A stretch of 39,270 nucleotides of DNA, taken from IMG/VR virus record IMGVR_UViG_3300025652_000182, positions 1 to 39,270 of that record; one strand, written 5' to 3'. This document shows positions 1 through 8,264 of this stretch, in pieces. This DNA is from a virus. Within the stretch, counting starts at the first letter, position 1. Each line of letters begins with the position of its first letter. The notes below the pieces were generated by a model. The model worked only from the letters and a program-made list of their open reading frames with translations. It searched no databases and was not told where the DNA came from. The position numbers and the translations under genes are program-made.

Positions 1-1
1 A

Positions 2-1705
2 ATGTGCTACCTTAAGAACCGTCGTTCAGGTTTTTCTTTTATGTCCTCTGCAGAAACAGTTAACTTAGCCACTATATCGAGTGATAGTAGATATGGGATA
101 TTATCTAAGTCTGGTGCCGATGCGAAGAAAATGTTTACGGATAAAGTGGTACCTATATCAATTAATTACCCTTTTTTCTTTAAACCTATACAGGATGGTA
201 TGGATCGTCCAAAATCTGAGTTAGCATATCGAGTTCCTTCTACTAAGTTTACTCGTAAGAAAATCCAGAGCAATGAGAAGCTAGAGGAGCTTGCTGGTCT
301 TGACACAACAATAGACTGGAAGAACACAGGTGATAACAGCTATGACGGTGAAAAGCTAAGTCTGCTGGTACATGATGAGAGCGGTAAGTGGGAGAGACCT
401 GATAATATATTAAATAACTGGCGAGTAACAAAGACTTGCTTGAGACTTGGAAGTAGAATCGTAGGGAAATGCCTTATGGGATCTACTTCAAACGCGTTAG
501 ATAAAGGAGGTAGTAACTTTAAAAAATTATACAATGACTCAGATGTTTCTAAGCGAAACCGTAATGGACAAACAAAGTCTGGGCTTTATTCTCTCTTTAT
601 CCCAATGGAATGGAACTATGAAGGATTTATTGATGGATTCGGATTTCCAGTCTTTGATAATCCACGTGATGGAGAACGACTGGGACCAGACGGTGAATTA
701 ATAGATATTGGAGTTGTAGACAGTTGGGAGAATGAAGCTGAAGGATTAAAAGATGATCAAGATGCTTTAAACGAGTTCTACAGACAGTTTCCTAGAACTA
801 CAGAGCATGCTTTCAGAGATGAAAGTAAAAACAGTATCTTTAATTTAATGAAGATATATGAGCAGATAGATTACAACGAAGGTAGTAGACACGCTGCTCA
901 TACTACAACTGGAAGTTTTAGCTGGGTAAACGGTATTAAGGATTCACAGGTGGTTTTCCACCCAGATCCAGGTGGAAGATTTAAAGTTAGTTGGGTTCCC
1001 CCATCTCACTTACAAAATAAACAAATAATAAAAAATGGTATTAAGTTCCCAGGGAATGATCATGTTGGCGCGTTTGGCTGTGATAGTTATGATATTAGCG
1101 GTACTGTTGATGGCAAAGGGTCAAAAGGATCACTTCATGGATTAACTAAATTTTCTATGGAAGACGCACCTTCGAGTACGTTTTTTTTAGAGTATATAGC
1201 AAGACCACAAACCGCAGAAATATTCTTTGAAGATGTTTTGATGGCATTAGTGTTCTACGGTATGCCTTTATTAGCAGAGAACAATAAACCAAGATTACTG
1301 TACTATTTGCGCCGAAGAGGCTATAGAGGTTACAGTATGAACAGACCAGATAAAACTTGGAAGAAACTATCAGTCGCCGAAAGAGAAGTAGGTGGCATAC
1401 CAAACTCAAGTGAAGACATTAAACAAGCTCACGCCTCCGCTATAGAAATGTACATACAGGGTCACGTAGGGCATTTAGGTGAAGGCAACTACGGTACTGT
1501 TTATTTTAACGAGTTGTTAAACGACTGGGCTAAGTTTGATATAAATAAAAGAACAAAGCATGACGCTTCTATAAGTTCTGGTTTAGCTATTATGGCTTGC
1601 AACAGGCACTTATATGCGCCAAATGCTAAGGTTGAAAAGCAACCACTAGGATTAAATATAGTGAAATACGATAATAAAGGGTTTAACTCCCAGATAATAA
1701 AATAA
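2..1705 (+). CDS. terL: Terminase large subunit (5'-truncated)
   Basis: ATP-driven DNA packaging motor and headful/cos nuclease that docks on the portal. The visible 567 residues are open to the window edge, so the true start lies upstream and the first Met here is probably internal. Near the N-terminus, 'KNRRSGFSF' (about residues 6-14) sits where a Walker A loop belongs and is degenerate, as in many phage terminases. A hydrophobic run ending in 'LLVHDE' (D125, E126) is Walker B plus the catalytic Glu. 'GSTSNALDKGG' (about 160) resembles the ATPase coupling motif. The C-terminal half has RNase H-like nuclease features: an Asp in 'FGCDSYD' (about D361), an acidic 'AENN' segment near 430, and a late Asp in 'KHDASIS' (D521). 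The stop is one base before the portal start, the classic packaging gene order. Family assignment rests on these motifs and on position. Confidence 0.9.
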   Translation: MCYLKNRRSGFSFMSSAETVNLATISSDSRYGILSKSGADAKKMFTDKVVPISINYPFFFKPIQDGMDRPKSELAYRVPSTKFTRKKIQSNEKLEELAGLDTTIDWKNTGDNSYDGEKLSLLVHDESGKWERPDNILNNWRVTKTCLRLGSRIVGKCLMGSTSNALDKGGSNFKKLYNDSDVSKRNRNGQTKSGLYSLFIPMEWNYEGFIDGFGFPVFDNPRDGERLGPDGELIDIGVVDSWENEAEGLKDDQDALNEFYRQFPRTTEHAFRDESKNSIFNLMKIYEQIDYNEGSRHAAHTTTGSFSWVNGIKDSQVVFHPDPGGRFKVSWVPPSHLQNKQIIKNGIKFPGNDHVGAFGCDSYDISGTVDGKGSKGSLHGLTKFSMEDAPSSTFFLEYIARPQTAEIFFEDVLMALVFYGMPLLAENNKPRLLYYLRRRGYRGYSMNRPDKTWKKLSVAEREVGGIPNSSEDIKQAHASAIEMYIQGHVGHLGEGNYGTVYFNELLNDWAKFDINKRTKHDASISSGLAIMACNRHLYAPNAKVEKQPLGLNIVKYDNKGFNSQIIK

Positions 1706-1706
1706 C

Positions 1707-4079
1707 ATGGCTGAGTCAGTATATGTAAATTTTCCTTCTCAAGCGGTTCCTGACCTAGAGAAAATGAGTGCCGAATATGGCCTCAAAGTAGCTAGGGCTA
1801 TTGAGCAAGAGTGGTTTAAAGATTCTTATAGCAATAGATATAGTGACACTCAACAAAAATACAATAATCTTAGGTTATACGCTAGGGGAGAGCAACCTAT
1901 CCAAAAGTATAAAGACGAGCTGTCTATAAACGGTGATTTATCATATCTTAATTTAGACTGGAAACCTGTACCTATTATCCCTAAGTTTGTAGACATAGTG
2001 GTCAATGGTATGGCTGAAAGGATGTTTAACGTTAGGGCTTATTCTCAAGATCAATACGGCGTAAGTAAAAGAACCGACTATATGCAATCTATGGTTAAAG
2101 ACATAGAGACAAAAATATACAACGATCAGGCTAAAGCAAATCTTAATGTAGATTTATACGAGAACGAGGAGGCGGAAAGACCAGAAACTAAAGAAGAGTT
2201 AGATATCCACATGCAACTTAATTACAAGCAGTCTGTGGAAATCGCTGAAGAGCAAGCTATAAACGTTTTACTTGACGGTAACAAGTATGACTTAATAAGA
2301 CAAAGAGCATTATATGATCTTACGGTTTTAGGTATAGGTTGTGTTAAGACTAATTTCAACTGGAGTGATGGCGTTACTATTGAATACGTAGATCCAGCTA
2401 ATATAGTTTACTCGCACACTGATTCTCCATACTTTGATGACATATATTACATAGGAGAAGTCAAAACTGTTCCTATTAATGAGCTAGCTAGAGAATTTGA
2501 CAATTTAACAGAGTCGGATTTAAAAGAGATACACTCAAGCAGTAGCAAGAGAACGCGATCAGGTAGACACGTTCAGGATATGGATAAAAACAAAGTTCAA
2601 GTTTTATACTTTAACTATAGAACCCATATGAACGACGTATATAAAATTAAAGAAACAGGATCAGGTGGTTATAAGGCTATTGAAAAACCAGACACCTTTA
2701 ATCCACCTGAAAATAAAGAAGGTGGGTACGAAAGACTACAAAGATCCGTAGAGTGCATTTTTGAAGGCGCTATGATTTTAGGTACTGACAAACTTATAAA
2801 ATGGAATAAGGCCGAAAACATGATGCGTAGTGAAAGCGACTTTAACAAAGTTAAAATGAACTACTCTTTAGTCGCACCAAGAATGTATCAAGGTAGAATT
2901 GAATCTATAGTTAGTAGGATTACTGGGTTTGCTGATATGATTCAGTTAACGCATTTAAAGTTACAGCAAGTTTTATCACGCATGGTACCTGATGGGGTTT
3001 ACCTTGATGCTGATGGGCTTGCTGAAGTAGATTTAGGCAATGGGACTAACTACAATCCGCAAGAGGCTTTAAATATGTTTTTTCAGACTGGATCTGTTAT
3101 AGGGCGTAGCCTAACTGTTGATGGTGATCCTAATCCTGGTAAGATACCTATTCAGCAAATATCTAATGGCGCTGGGCAGAATAAAATTGGCAGTCTAACA
3201 AACACTTATAACTATTATCTCCAGATGATACGTGATGTAACTGGTTTGAATGAAGCTAGAGATGGTAGCTCTCCAGATCCTAAGTCTTTGGTTGGCGTTC
3301 AAAAGTTAGCGGCAGCAAATTCTAATGTGGCTACTAGACATATATTATTGTCTTCAATGTTCTTGACATCAGAGATATGTGAGGCGTTGTCTTTGAGGAT
3401 ATCTGACATCTTAGAATACTCGCCAACAGCAGACGCTTTTGTTCAATCAATAGGTGCTCATAATGTAGCTACGCTTAAAGAAATGTCTGAGCTACATTTA
3501 TATGATTTCGGTATATTTTTAGAGCTAGAACCCGATGAAGAAGAAAAGCAGATGCTAGAAAATAATATTCAAACGGCTTTAGCCCAGCAGTTGATAGACT
3601 TAGACGACGCGATTGACATCAGGGAAGTACGTAATGTCAAGCTAGCAAATCAGTTATTAAAAATTAAACGTAAGAAAAAGCAAGATCGTGAGCAAAAACT
3701 GCAGCAACAGAACATGGAAGCGCAAGCACAAGCAAATGCGCAAGCTCAACAAGCCGTTGCTCAGTCTGAGATACAAAAAAATCAGGCAAAAACTCAAGCG
3801 GAAATTCAATTAGAGCAAACTAAATCTCAAGCTAAACTAGTGCATCTACAGGAAGAGGTTAGATTGAAAAAAGAGCTCATGCAGTTTGAGTTTGATTTAA
3901 ACACTCAGGTTAGAGATAAAGAGCAGAGTGAAAATAGGGGTATTGAAAAAATGAAGGAGGACGGAAAAGATAGACGAGAAAATATTAAGCAAGGTGCTAA
4001 AAAGTTTGAATCTTCAGGTAATGATATACTTGGAGGTGGAATGGGTTTAGATGATTTCAACCCACAGATAGGTAATTAA
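1707..4079 (+). CDS. Portal protein
   Basis: Forms the dodecameric ring at one capsid vertex through which DNA is packaged and ejected. It is 790 residues long, in the upper range for podovirus-type portals. The N-terminal 450 residues have typical portal character: a Tyr/Arg-rich start, 'WKPVPIIPKFVDIVVNGMAE' near 90, and a segment around 190-240 with 'VLGIGCVKT' and 'EYVDPANIVYS', followed by a beta-rich wing. A region near 500 ('MIRDVTGLNEARDGSSPDPK') resembles the portal crown/stem. From about residue 655 to 735 it is extremely Gln/Ala/Lys/Glu-rich and predicted coiled coil, consistent with a barrel extension into the capsid. It lies directly between terminase and scaffold, and ATG follows the terminase stop by one base without a Shine-Dalgarno sequence. 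The call comes from sequence character and gene order; I cannot name a subfamily. Confidence 0.88.
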   Translation: MAESVYVNFPSQAVPDLEKMSAEYGLKVARAIEQEWFKDSYSNRYSDTQQKYNNLRLYARGEQPIQKYKDELSINGDLSYLNLDWKPVPIIPKFVDIVVNGMAERMFNVRAYSQDQYGVSKRTDYMQSMVKDIETKIYNDQAKANLNVDLYENEEAERPETKEELDIHMQLNYKQSVEIAEEQAINVLLDGNKYDLIRQRALYDLTVLGIGCVKTNFNWSDGVTIEYVDPANIVYSHTDSPYFDDIYYIGEVKTVPINELAREFDNLTESDLKEIHSSSSKRTRSGRHVQDMDKNKVQVLYFNYRTHMNDVYKIKETGSGGYKAIEKPDTFNPPENKEGGYERLQRSVECIFEGAMILGTDKLIKWNKAENMMRSESDFNKVKMNYSLVAPRMYQGRIESIVSRITGFADMIQLTHLKLQQVLSRMVPDGVYLDADGLAEVDLGNGTNYNPQEALNMFFQTGSVIGRSLTVDGDPNPGKIPIQQISNGAGQNKIGSLTNTYNYYLQMIRDVTGLNEARDGSSPDPKSLVGVQKLAAANSNVATRHILLSSMFLTSEICEALSLRISDILEYSPTADAFVQSIGAHNVATLKEMSELHLYDFGIFLELEPDEEEKQMLENNIQTALAQQLIDLDDAIDIREVRNVKLANQLLKIKRKKKQDREQKLQQQNMEAQAQANAQAQQAVAQSEIQKNQAKTQAEIQLEQTKSQAKLVHLQEEVRLKKELMQFEFDLNTQVRDKEQSENRGIEKMKEDGKDRRENIKQGAKKFESSGNDILGGGMGLDDFNPQIGN

Positions 4080-4096
4080 TTATATAATATTGTATT

Positions 4097-5260
4097 ATGG
4101 AAGATGTAAAAAACGAAGAGGTGACCGAAGAGGTTATCCAAGAAACACCCCCTGTAGAGGAGGTTGCTGAGGAGCAAAAACCTGAAATTAACTTAGAAAA
4201 GTTTGAAAGCAAAGACAATCCAGAAGTTATTAAAGTAGATTTAAGCAAACCACAAGAACCGGAACAAGTAAATGAAGTTGAAACCACTGTCGAAGAGACA
4301 AATAACGAAGTTACACAAGAAGAGGACGTCGACAACGAAGCGCCCGCACTTGAGGAAATAACAGAAGAAGAGATTGTAACAGAAGAAGAGGTTATTGAAG
4401 CTTTAGATGCAAACGAAGAAACTGGTAAAGCTATACCTGAAAATGTTCAAAAGTTGATAGACTTTATGGATGAAACTGGTGGAGATCTTCAGGATTATGT
4501 TAATCTTAACAGGAACGTTAAAGATTTAGATGATCAAGACGCTTTGCTTGAGTACTATAAAAGAACTAAACCTCATCTAGACTCGGAAGAGATTAACTTT
4601 CTTATGGAAGATAACTTTTCATTTGACGAGAATGTAGATGAAGAGAGAGATATTAAACGTAAAAAATTGGCCCTCAAAGAGCAAGTTGCCGAGGCCAAGA
4701 CCTACTTAGACGGGCAAAAGTCTAAATACTACGAAGAGATTAAAGCTGGAAGCAAGCTCACAAACGAGCAGCAGAAGGCAATTGATTTCTTCAACCGATA
4801 CAATAAAGAGTCAGAGCAGACGCAAAAAGTAGCTCAACAACAGAAGTCTAGATTTAACAAGAAAACCGAGCAGGTTTTCAATAACGAGTTCAAAGGTTTT
4901 GAATACAACGTTGGAGATAAAAGATTTAGATATAATGTTAAGGACGCAGGCCAAGTAAAGGAAACCCAAAGCGACATTAACAACTTTGTCAAAAAGTTTT
5001 TGAACGAAGATAATACGATGTCAGACGCTAAAGGTTACCATAAGAGTTTGTACACAGCTATGAACGCAGACGCAGTTGCTAATCACTTTTACGAGCAAGG
5101 CAAAGCAGACGCACTGAAAGACAGTGTTGCTAAAGCTAAGAATATAAATACCACAGCTAGATCCACTCAAGGTGAAATGCAAGGTGGTATGAAAGCTCGG
5201 GTGTTAGGTGATGATTCTAATTCTTTTAAGTTCAAAATTAAAAACAAAAATAAAAATTAA
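4097..5260 (+). CDS. Probable capsid assembly scaffold protein
   Basis: A 387-residue highly charged protein between portal and major capsid genes, where phage scaffolds are normally encoded. The first about 115 residues are dominated by Glu, Val and Thr with almost no hydrophobic core, so probably disordered and strongly acidic. Residues 175-270 are helical and rich in Lys, Glu and Gln (for example 'KLALKEQVAEAKTYLDGQ'), suggesting coiled coil. The last 15 residues are basic ('FKFKIKNKNKN'), like the coat-binding tail of known scaffolds. No protease motif is visible. The start is preceded by an A/T-only leader, about 17 bases from the portal stop. The role is inferred from composition and position; sequence identity to a known scaffold was not tested. 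It could instead be a head-maturation accessory protein. Confidence 0.68.
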   Translation: MEDVKNEEVTEEVIQETPPVEEVAEEQKPEINLEKFESKDNPEVIKVDLSKPQEPEQVNEVETTVEETNNEVTQEEDVDNEAPALEEITEEEIVTEEEVIEALDANEETGKAIPENVQKLIDFMDETGGDLQDYVNLNRNVKDLDDQDALLEYYKRTKPHLDSEEINFLMEDNFSFDENVDEERDIKRKKLALKEQVAEAKTYLDGQKSKYYEEIKAGSKLTNEQQKAIDFFNRYNKESEQTQKVAQQQKSRFNKKTEQVFNNEFKGFEYNVGDKRFRYNVKDAGQVKETQSDINNFVKKFLNEDNTMSDAKGYHKSLYTAMNADAVANHFYEQGKADALKDSVAKAKNINTTARSTQGEMQGGMKARVLGDDSNSFKFKIKNKNKN

Positions 5261-5272
5261 AATTAAGAAAAA

Positions 5273-6784
5273 ATGGCTATTACAAATGGACCAAGTTTAA
5301 ATAGTGTACCAGCGTCAAAACAACAGACGCTAATATCAAACTATTTAGATTTTACGGGCGGAACGGATAACACGTGGGCCCAACAATATTTACCAGATCT
5401 TATGGAGAAAGAAGCTGAAGTGTTCGGACCACGAACTATTTCAGGATTCTTATCTCAAGTAGGAGCTGAAGAGGCTATGGCGGCTGATCAAGTGGTTTGG
5501 TCTGAGCAAGGTCGTCTACACTTGTCATACACAGGACACGTAGAGTCAGTAGGCTCTGGAGTTGACAGTGTTGGTGAGATTACAATCGAAGGACACATTG
5601 ACGAAAATGCAACTTATACAGCTTCATCGCATGGTATTAGAGTAAACGACACAGTTATTGTATCTAATGCTGGTGGTACTATAAAAGGTTTAGTAACTGA
5701 TGTTTCTGCTGACGTTATTGACGTAGCTCCTTATAATTCAGGTGCGGCTGGTTTTGCATCGGCAATGAACATTGGTACTTCTAAGAAAACAACTATTTTA
5801 GTTTACGGTTCTGAGTACACTAAAGGAGTTTCTTACATGAATGGTGGTGCTGTTACAACTCAAACTGATTCTAGAGGAGCTAATGAACCTTCTTTTCAGA
5901 CGTTTAAAAATAAGCCTATCATCATGAAAGACTACTACGAAGTATCAGGTTCTGATACAGCTCGTATTGGTTGGGTTGAGGTTTCTGCTGAAGACGGACA
6001 GTCAGGATACTTATGGTATCTAAAAGCCGAAGCGGACACTCGCGCTCGTTTTACTGATTACTTAGAGATGGCAATGCTGGAGGGTGAGCTTAATGATGCA
6101 AACTCTGTTGCAGATTCCTCAAATGTTATGTACAACGCTGCTCAGGATACTGGCGGGAGTGGTACAGAAGGTTTATTTGCTGCTATTGAGTCACGTGGAA
6201 ATATCACTTCTGGTATTACAGGTGTTAATGCTGCTACTGATTTAGCTGAGTTTGACGCTATTTTAGCAGAGTTTGATTCTCAAGGCGCTATTGAAGAAAA
6301 CATGATGTTTGTAAATAGAGCTACGTCTCTTGCTATGGATGACATGCTTGCTTCTATGAACTCTTACGGTGCTGGCGGTACTTCTTATGGAGTATTTGAA
6401 AACAACGAAGATATGGCTCTTAACTTAGGATTCTCTGGATTCCGTCGTGGGTCTTACGATTTCTACAAGTCTGACTTCCGTTACTTAAATGACAAAGCAA
6501 CACGTGGTGGAATTAACGCGGCTGACTCAGCTAACGCTATTAGAGGTGTTATTATTCCAGCTGGAACTTCAACTGTTTACGATCAGTCACTAGGTAAGAA
6601 CCTTAAGCGTCCTTTCCTACATGTTCGTTACCGTGCTTCACAGACAGACAATCGCAAGATGAAGTCGTGGGTTACTGGTTCTGTTGGAGCTGCTACATCT
6701 GCTTTAGATGCTATGCAAATCCACATGTTATCTGAGCGTTGCTTAGTAACACAAGGTGCAAACAACTTCATGTTGATGAAGTAA
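5273..6784 (+). CDS. Major capsid protein
   Basis: The 503-residue product follows the scaffold gene and precedes a strong terminator, as expected for the most abundant virion protein. It opens with 'MAITNGPSLNSVPASKQQTL' and an N-terminal helix region, then 'YLPDLMEKEAEVFGP'. An apparent beta-rich insertion sits around residues 85-165 ('GIRVNDTVIVSNAGG'). The C-terminal half has the long helix and P-domain character typical of HK97-fold capsid proteins, ending '...GANNFMLMK'. Fourteen of its 19 Arg codons are CGT or CGC, while neighbouring genes use mostly AGA/AGG, a sign of selection for high expression. The start has an A-rich leader ('aattaagaaaaaATGGC'). HK97 fold is inferred from position and size; no delta domain or cleavage site is recognisable. 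Confidence 0.87.
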   Translation: MAITNGPSLNSVPASKQQTLISNYLDFTGGTDNTWAQQYLPDLMEKEAEVFGPRTISGFLSQVGAEEAMAADQVVWSEQGRLHLSYTGHVESVGSGVDSVGEITIEGHIDENATYTASSHGIRVNDTVIVSNAGGTIKGLVTDVSADVIDVAPYNSGAAGFASAMNIGTSKKTTILVYGSEYTKGVSYMNGGAVTTQTDSRGANEPSFQTFKNKPIIMKDYYEVSGSDTARIGWVEVSAEDGQSGYLWYLKAEADTRARFTDYLEMAMLEGELNDANSVADSSNVMYNAAQDTGGSGTEGLFAAIESRGNITSGITGVNAATDLAEFDAILAEFDSQGAIEENMMFVNRATSLAMDDMLASMNSYGAGGTSYGVFENNEDMALNLGFSGFRRGSYDFYKSDFRYLNDKATRGGINAADSANAIRGVIIPAGTSTVYDQSLGKNLKRPFLHVRYRASQTDNRKMKSWVTGSVGAATSALDAMQIHMLSERCLVTQGANNFMLMK

Positions 6785-6796
6785 GATTATATTTGG

Positions 6797-6830
6797 TGAA
6801 ACTACCCTGCCTTCGGGTGGGGTAGTTTTA
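6797..6830 (+). terminator. Rho-independent-type terminator after the capsid gene
   Basis: The arms 6799-6811 and 6816-6828 pair over 13 bases: nine perfect Watson-Crick pairs, then T.G, G.T, C-G and C-G, closing on a TTCG loop. This is the very stable cUUCGg tetraloop. The outer bases 6797/6830 (T-A) and 6798/6829 (G.T) can extend the stem. T-rich sequence (ttttatattaatttttt) follows directly. It starts about 13 bases after the capsid stop, so it could end or attenuate transcription after the head operon, or protect the capsid mRNA 3' end. Confidence 0.85.
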
Positions 6831-6855
6831 TATTAATTTTTTATTATATTATATT
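6829..6855 (+). promoter_or_regulatory. A/T-only leader between terminator and next gene
   Basis: After the hairpin, all bases up to the ATG at 6856 are A or T, ending 'ttatattatattATGG'. The leader of the scaffold gene ends almost the same way ('aatattgtattATGG', 4085-4098). It may act as a translation enhancer, which in Bacteroidota is A/T-rich rather than a Shine-Dalgarno sequence, or as part of a promoter that restarts transcription after the terminator. No convincing -33/-7 Bacteroidota promoter pair is visible, so the promoter reading is weak. Confidence 0.3.
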
Positions 6856-7707
6856 ATGGCTAAAAAGCAAACAAAAAAAGTTACCCACGTTGACAACACG
6901 GAGGTAAACGTTACACACGAAACAATCGCAGTTGAAACTCCAAAACCGGAGTTTAAATCAATTGTAAAAGAACAACCAAAAAAAGATACTTGGGAAATTA
7001 AAGACAGACTTTACAACCTGGTTAATTCAAGAAAACCTTTGTCGAGAATGATTAAAGGATCTAATATATACTGGTTTGACAAAGATAAAGGATATGAAAG
7101 AGAGCTTAAATATTGTGAAAATCAAAGAACTCCATTTGTAGACGAAATGCAAGGAGATCAAAGATTATCTCATATTGTGTTTAGGAGCGGAGCACTGTTT
7201 GTGCCTAAAGAAAAAACAGTTCTTCAAAAGCTTCTGTCTTTATACCATCCTCACAGAGATAAACTTTTTTCTGAACACAAACCACAGCAGGTTGCGGAAA
7301 ACGAACTTGATTGGTTAGAGTTTGAAGCTGACGCGGTTGCGGCTGCTAGAAATCTAGACATAGACATGGCTGAAGCTGTGCTAAGAGTAGAGGTTGGCTC
7401 TAGGGTGTCAGACATGAGTTCTAAGGAGCTTAAAAGAGATCTGCTTCTATATGCTAAGAAAAACCCAGGTTTGTTCTTAGAGCTAGTTAACGATGACAAC
7501 GTGCAGCTTAGAAACTTTGGTATTAAAGCTACAGAGATGAAAATAATAAAACTATCCTCTGATCAAAGAACGTTTACGTGGGGCAGTAATGACAGAAAGT
7601 TAATGACTGTTCCTTTTGATGAACACCCATATTCAGCTTTAGCCGCTTGGTTTAAGACTGATGAGGGAATGGAGATATACTCCAATATAGAAAAACGATT
7701 AAATTAA
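6856..7707 (+). CDS. Conserved phage structural-region protein, function unknown
   Basis: A 283-residue protein of unknown function. Residues 1-50 are Lys/Thr/Val/Glu-rich and probably disordered. The middle (about 65-140) contains 'IYWFDKDKGYERELKYCENQ' and then 'FVPKEKTVLQKLLSLYHPH', a combination I associate with proteins downstream of the capsid gene in marine and Bacteroidota phages. The C-terminal part is helical with alternating short blocks ('AVLRVEVGSRVSDM', 'KKNPGLFLELVND', 'VQLRNFGIKATEMKIIKL') followed by a short beta hairpin 'SDQRTFTWGSND'. There is no signal peptide, membrane segment or Cys motif. It is insulated by a terminator upstream and a hairpin downstream, so it may be expressed at its own level. 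A head-completion or virion-associated role is a guess from position only. Confidence 0.7.
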   Translation: MAKKQTKKVTHVDNTEVNVTHETIAVETPKPEFKSIVKEQPKKDTWEIKDRLYNLVNSRKPLSRMIKGSNIYWFDKDKGYERELKYCENQRTPFVDEMQGDQRLSHIVFRSGALFVPKEKTVLQKLLSLYHPHRDKLFSEHKPQQVAENELDWLEFEADAVAAARNLDIDMAEAVLRVEVGSRVSDMSSKELKRDLLLYAKKNPGLFLELVNDDNVQLRNFGIKATEMKIIKLSSDQRTFTWGSNDRKLMTVPFDEHPYSALAAWFKTDEGMEIYSNIEKRLN

Positions 7708-7715
7708 TAATCATC

Positions 7716-7757
7716 CATAGTAGAAAGGCCACCAACTAGGTGGTCTTTCACACTATG
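7716..7757 (+). terminator. Long hairpin between genes (terminator or RNA-stability element)
   Basis: Bases 7723-7733 pair with 7739-7749 (11 pairs, one G.T) around a 5-base loop 'aacta'. Outside a small internal loop (7722 against 7750-7751), 7716-7721 'catagt' pairs with 7752-7757 'actatg', giving 17 pairs in all. No T-run follows, and the next ATG (7762) is only four bases away, so a simple intrinsic terminator is not certain. It could also be a processing or stability element, or restrict access to the 7762 start. Confidence 0.65.
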
Positions 7758-7773
7758 AAACATGAAAAGAATT

Positions 7774-8253
7774 ATGGCAAGCACGGTAACTGCATCAACA
7801 TTAACGGTATCGCTCACGGAGTCTATTAATCTTAATGGACAAGAGATGGGCGCTACAAACACTAAGACTATAGCGTCTATAAACGAAATTTCTAAAAGAA
7901 TAGTCACAGTTACCACAGCTGAGGCTGTGATAGCTACATTTAGCTCTGCCGTTGCTTCAGCAGGACACTACGTTGCGGCAAATGTAAGATATGTTAGGTT
8001 CACCAATCTTGATGATTCTAATTTTATTACATTAACATTTAGAAATCAAGATAATGATGAGGTGGCTATAAAACTTGATGCTGGACAATCTTTCGTGTGG
8101 AACGGTGATAATGCAAATGGTATGACGGCCGTTTTTAACGCAACTCAAGACGCTGATGCTGCTTCTGACACAGCTTTCGGAAGTTTAACAAATGTTCAAG
8201 CTGACGCGAATAATAATCCGTGTGACTTAGAAATATTTGTAGCAAGCGTATAA
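7774..8253 (+). CDS. Small beta-rich virion protein (possible decoration or connector protein)
   Basis: About 159 residues, rich in Thr, Ser, Ala, Val and Asn with few charged residues. It has alternating strand-like segments ('TVTASTLTVSLTESINLNG', 'VRYVRFTNLDDSNFITLTF', 'EVAIKLDAGQSFVWNG') and a Cys near the C-terminus ('NPCDLEIFVASV'). This is typical of small beta-sandwich phage virion proteins such as capsid decoration or tail accessory proteins. I chose ATG 7774 over the in-frame ATG at 7762. The 7774 site has the A-rich leader and 'attATGGC' context shared with neighbouring genes, while 7762 lies four bases from the base of a 17-pair hairpin and would add only 'MKRI'. No family can be named; the structural role is inferred from composition and from a position between capsid and connector genes. 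Confidence 0.6.
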   Translation: MASTVTASTLTVSLTESINLNGQEMGATNTKTIASINEISKRIVTVTTAEAVIATFSSAVASAGHYVAANVRYVRFTNLDDSNFITLTFRNQDNDEVAIKLDAGQSFVWNGDNANGMTAVFNATQDADAASDTAFGSLTNVQADANNNPCDLEIFVASV

Positions 8254-8264
8254 AATAAATAATT

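Noticed and set aside
4081-4096. Bacteroidota -7 promoter element ('TAATATTG') before the scaffold gene
   Set aside because: One mismatch to TAnnTTTG, but no -33 TTG at suitable spacing, and the region is so A/T-rich that chance matches are expected.
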